This document shows, piece after piece, positions 49,977 to 52,743 of a stretch of DNA of 52,743 nt (its first letter is position 1; every line of letters begins with the position of its first letter). A program made the position numbers and the translations under genes. Source of the stretch: Methanolinea sp. UBA275 (lineage in GTDB: Archaea > Halobacteriota > Methanomicrobia > Methanomicrobiales > Methanospirillaceae). The DNA lies in assembly GCA_002506105.1 (NCBI GenBank), contig DAWU01000017.1:814-53556 (forward strand), written 5' to 3'. A model generated the notes under the pieces. The model ran no database searches. It was not told the origin of the DNA and saw nothing but the letters and a program-made list of their open reading frames with translations.

Positions 49977-50423
49977 ATGGGAGACCCGATCCGAATCGGT
50001 ATTATCATATGCGACCGGTACCGGACCTGCGCCGGGGGAAAGTGTTTCCGTGCGCTGCGCAACCGAGAGGGGGCATTCGAGAGGTACAGGGGAAAAGACG
50101 TGGAACTGGTCGGTTTTGCGACCTGTAACGGGTGCCCGGGGGGAAACGTCGAGTATGTGCCTGAAGAGATGAAGAAGAACGGTGCAGAAATCATCCACCT
50201 TGCCACCGGGATGATTGTCGGGTACCCGCCCTGCCCAAGGATAGCCTATTTCCCAAAGTTCATCCGGGAAAAATACGGGATGGAAGTTGTGATCGGGACA
50301 CACCCGATCCCCGAGAAATACTGCACAACCCATACGAGTCTCGGCACATGGGACTCGGCGGCCTGGAAGGAATTGATTGCACCGACGCTCACCGATAAGA
50401 AAACCCGGCTTGCGTATGACTGA
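49977..50423 (+). CDS. CGGC-domain protein
   Basis: The product is 148 residues. Family features are IGIIICDRYRTCAGGKCFRAL at the start (Cys pair), ELVGFATCNGCPGGNVEY in the middle and HLATGMIVGYPPCPRI with a further Cys. These Cys are thought to bind a metal; the family has no established activity but is widespread in anaerobes. It diverges from the DUF5320-DUF134 pair, sharing their 130-base upstream region. AAGGGAGATAG lies about 8 bases before the ATG. Confidence 0.9.
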   Translation: MGDPIRIGIIICDRYRTCAGGKCFRALRNREGAFERYRGKDVELVGFATCNGCPGGNVEYVPEEMKKNGAEIIHLATGMIVGYPPCPRIAYFPKFIREKYGMEVVIGTHPIPEKYCTTHTSLGTWDSAAWKELIAPTLTDKKTRLAYD

Positions 50424-50528
50424 ATGGCCTGTCCGGCAGGACAACCGGCGAAGGAACCTGCCGGACTTTCTGCCGCGTTCTTCGCATGCGAAATATTGTA
50501 ATCTTTCCCTACCAGGCGATATACCCTC

Positions 50529-51272
50529 ATGACAGCCCGCGACAGTGAGGATGCAGATCATTACGATGATGAGGCGAAGGCAACCGGGTGGTATGGGCCT
50601 GCGGTAGTATTCGGACTTGCATTTTCTTATACGAAACCAGGTCAGCAGATACTCGATATAGGGATCGGAACGGGCCTTGGCTCCGCACTCTTCAACAAGG
50701 CAGGCCTATTAGTGACCGGAATGGATATCTCGGATGAGATGCTGGATGCCTGCCGGAAGAAGGGATGGGCTGTTCGTCTCGTCAAACACGATCTGACTGT
50801 TGCACCCTATCCGTTTGATGATGAATCATTCGACCATGCGGTCTCGACCGGGGTGTTCCAGTTCTTTCCGGACCTCGACCGGGTATTCAGGGAAACCGGA
50901 CGGGTTGTGAAGGAAGGCGGGGTCTTTGTATTCGTCACTGGTGACCGGACTGGGAAAGAGGATGCCGAAGTGGTCGTCGGGCCGGAGCATACGGGAACGG
51001 GCACTTCTGTCACCATGTACCGCCACTCCACGCGGCAGATCACCGGATGGCTGGAACACAACGGTTTTCACCCCATCGATTCCCTCGAATTTTCAGTATG
51101 GATGGACAGGGAGCGGAAGGCACGGTTTCCTGCCCGGGCATATATAGCACGGAAGCAATTAGAATTGCACAAGGGCAATGGTGAAAGCAATGCATATTTC
51201 CTCTTCTCAAATCACAAGGTAAGTTTCGCCTGTGATTTACGCGAACAGAGTCTTCAGTCAGGCAAGATGTGA
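50529..51272 (+). CDS. Class I SAM-dependent methyltransferase
   Basis: The product is 247 residues. Motif I is ILDIGIGTGLGSALF, motif II GMDISDEMLDACRKKG, followed by VKHDLTVAPYPFDDESFDHAVSTG and GRVVKEGGVFVFVTGDRTG. The C-terminal 60 residues (ARAYIARKQLELHKG) are unlike common relatives. The substrate is unknown. It follows the CGGC gene by 105 bases and may have its own promoter. It is the fifth intact methyltransferase of the window. Confidence 0.9.
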   Translation: MTARDSEDADHYDDEAKATGWYGPAVVFGLAFSYTKPGQQILDIGIGTGLGSALFNKAGLLVTGMDISDEMLDACRKKGWAVRLVKHDLTVAPYPFDDESFDHAVSTGVFQFFPDLDRVFRETGRVVKEGGVFVFVTGDRTGKEDAEVVVGPEHTGTGTSVTMYRHSTRQITGWLEHNGFHPIDSLEFSVWMDRERKARFPARAYIARKQLELHKGNGESNAYFLFSNHKVSFACDLREQSLQSGKM

Positions 51273-51323
51273 AATGGACACAGGCGGACAGATCCGAGCC
51301 CTCCGCGCCTGAAAAAAAGGATA

Positions 51324-52178
51324 TCAGATATTGCCAGGACTGAACTGGTTGGATGGAGCCTGCCCAAACGCCCCTGATACGAGGCTCTTGTCAAAGCCAT
51401 CGGGGATGATCCCGTTCTTTGCATACATATAGAGAATTGCCACGAATATTCCCTGCATGGCTGAAGCGATGATGGCGAGTATTGCGACAAAGATGATAAA
51501 GAGGGCAAGAGCTGCAAGGAACACGAGAATATTCCCAGAGAACAGTGTGGCCAGGACAAGGAGAAAACCGATGATTCCTATCGCGACGAACACGAAGGTA
51601 ATGGAGACCGTCCCGACCACGCTCTCCCCCCAGGTCTTCCGAAAGAGCGACCACGACTCCTTGATCGCCTCAATGACCCCTATTCCCTCAAAGACAAAGA
51701 CCGGGACCACGAAGAAGGTCACGAGACTCCATGCTCCGCCCACGAGAGCGGTGGCAATCCCTCCCGCAGCACCTGTCCGGTCCTCGATCATATTGAGTAT
51801 GAGACCGACAGTCGCGGAGATCACCGACCAGGCAAGGATTGGCTTGACCTTCCCGAATGCCGATTGAAGCCCTTCCCCTATAGTCATCTCCTTTCCCTGC
51901 ATATGGGCACAGACACATGAGATGAGGCCGACATTGAAGAAGATCACGACAAAGGAGGTGGCCAGGTAGAACAGGAAGATCAGGATGATCCCGGCTATCG
52001 AATTTGCCGCGAGCGAGAATGCGCCGCCTGCAAAGATGAGCGGGAGTATGAAGGTCGCTATCACGAAAAGGGTAACGATGCCGGAGAGAAACGGAAATAC
52101 AAGGAGTTTCCTGTCGCTCATGAGGATCCTCCAGCTTGCCTTGACAAGCTCAATACTTCGGCGAATGCGTTCAAACAT
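51324..52178 (-). CDS. DUF6159-like polytopic membrane protein
   Basis: About 284 residues from the ATG at 52178; a GTG six codons upstream is also possible and neither has an SD. The N-terminus FERIRRSIELVKASWRILMSDRKLLVFPF precedes five to six membrane helices, including LFVIATFILPLIFAGGA, IILIFLFYLATSFVVIFFNVG, VGTVSITFVFVAIGIIGFLL and FLAALALFIIFVAILAIIAS. ESWSLFRKTWGE between helices repeats the opening motif, which hints at an internal duplication. This layout is that of DUF6159 proteins in archaea and bacteria, of unknown function. Confidence 0.82.
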   Translation of the reverse strand: MFERIRRSIELVKASWRILMSDRKLLVFPFLSGIVTLFVIATFILPLIFAGGAFSLAANSIAGIILIFLFYLATSFVVIFFNVGLISCVCAHMQGKEMTIGEGLQSAFGKVKPILAWSVISATVGLILNMIEDRTGAAGGIATALVGGAWSLVTFFVVPVFVFEGIGVIEAIKESWSLFRKTWGESVVGTVSITFVFVAIGIIGFLLVLATLFSGNILVFLAALALFIIFVAILAIIASAMQGIFVAILYMYAKNGIIPDGFDKSLVSGAFGQAPSNQFSPGNI

Positions 52179-52196
52179 GCCATCAGGATTTGCCAC

Positions 52197-52492
52197 AGTG
52201 GGAGATGAATATTGCTACCCTATGGATGATATCATGACGGGATCGAATCCTTCTGCTCATGCGTCTTGAATCCTGATATTGCTCAGTTTATTGATTCAGC
52301 GAAAGAATAGGGAGATTAAACAGCGATTTGAAGAAAAGTTTATTTTATATAAATCAAATCATTACCTGGAAGATTCAGAACATCAGCATATCACAAGGTG
52401 GCAAAAGAATAGTGTGTGATAGTATTCCTGTTTTTTTAAGACTATCCAGGATTTTTCTCTCTTCCATCGCCTGATCGGTTCATGAGTATGAG
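52197..52492 (+). promoter_or_regulatory. Gap with AT-rich promoter of the last gene
   Basis: The 296 bases upstream of the last gene contain aagtttattttatataaatcaaatc (spread over 52336-52360), a strong TATA region. The start codon is at 52493, so a transcript from here would have a leader of more than 100 bases. tatttttttaag-like T-rich sequence (52429-52440) is also present. No SD is obvious directly before the ATG. Confidence 0.5.
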
Positions 52493-52743
52493 ATGAGAAC
52501 AGGAGAGGAAGCGGTACCAAGAAGCCGATCTTTCATCTGCATAGTCTTGACTATTTTCCTGATCTTGGCGGTTCCTGGCGTTTCTGTTGCTGAAAATTCA
52601 ACCCCTGTAGAAGAATCCACCACATATACCCCTGAGCAGGTGTTCGTTCCTTTGGATGAGGAACCGGTCATTTTAGAAGATCCGGTGTTGGTTACAGAAG
52701 TGGCCCCAGTTGTCGAACAAACACCGGTAGTGGTTGAAGAAGG
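52493..52743 (+). CDS. Secreted Glu/Pro/Val-rich protein (C-terminus outside window)
   Basis: The frame is open from the ATG at 52493 to the window edge (83 codons seen). A signal peptide is clear: SFICIVLTIFLILAVPGVSVA, with cleavage near VSVA-EN. The mature part seen is low in complexity and acidic: EESTTYTPEQVFVPLDEEPV, and Val-Pro-Glu-rich repeats of the kind PVLVTEVAPVVEQTPVVVEE. This looks like a linker or stalk of a surface protein; the main domain must lie to the right of the window. Confidence 0.8.
   Translation, partial: MRTGEEAVPRSRSFICIVLTIFLILAVPGVSVAENSTPVEESTTYTPEQVFVPLDEEPVILEDPVLVTEVAPVVEQTPVVVEE

Overview
The window looks like chromosomal DNA of a methanogenic euryarchaeon, most likely of the order Methanomicrobiales (inference). 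Pointers are a stand-alone archaeal histone, an FmdE-family protein, a cupin-type glucose-6-phosphate isomerase, a small siroheme reductase-like protein, PEGA/cohesin/dockerin surface proteins, many lipoproteins and Cache-domain sensors, archaeal TATA boxes, and a mix of Shine-Dalgarno-led and apparently leaderless genes. No rRNA, tRNA, CRISPR array or insertion sequence was recognised.

Layout. 1-5167 (minus): two large secreted proteins, one with a cohesin-like domain and an array of PEGA repeats (cut by the window edge), the other a 12-repeat NHL protein ending in a dockerin. 5856-8997 (minus): a SulP anion transporter and an OFA-type MFS transporter. 9170-10142 (minus): an FmdE-like protein behind a truncated remnant of an ABC ATPase. 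10501-12223 (plus): an HprK-like kinase and a cupin phosphoglucose isomerase. 12312-17181: a stress/redox module with two divergent arms, HxlR regulator-cupin-siroheme reductase-like protein to the left and hybrid-cluster protein-cupin-zinc ribbon-ferredoxin to the right, sharing an 86-base promoter region with two inverted repeats. 17407-20434: a small membrane protein, a CHAD-HD fusion and a secreted protein.

20777-26416 (plus) is the most unusual operon. It encodes a FecBCD/BtuFCD-type importer (lipoprotein, permease, ATPase), a SAM methyltransferase, and a radical SAM enzyme fused to part of an ABC substrate-binding fold that carries no signal peptide. A 10-codon leader ORF overlaps the start of the lipoprotein gene, and a Cys-rich secreted peptide follows the operon. 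27267-35577 is a sensory region: two PAS histidine kinases, two Cache lipoproteins, another lipoprotein and a frameshifted methyltransferase. 36319-39592 holds the histone, an MgtA-like P-type ATPase and a J-domain protein.

39756-48489 is a metal/sulfur region. A class V aminotransferase (cysteine desulfurase type), a small protein and a methyltransferase are followed by a second importer operon that again contains a SAM methyltransferase. Opposite lies feoA-feoB-DtxR-type regulator, whose promoter carries a perfect DtxR-like palindrome (48500-48513). The right end has a HIT protein, a DUF5320-DUF134 pair divergent from a CGGC protein, a methyltransferase, a membrane protein and the start of a secreted protein.

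The recurring theme is metal or metal-complex acquisition tied to SAM chemistry: two intact importers each accompanied by methyltransferases, the remnant of a third, and Feo iron uptake. Functions beyond family level are inferred; no searches were run.
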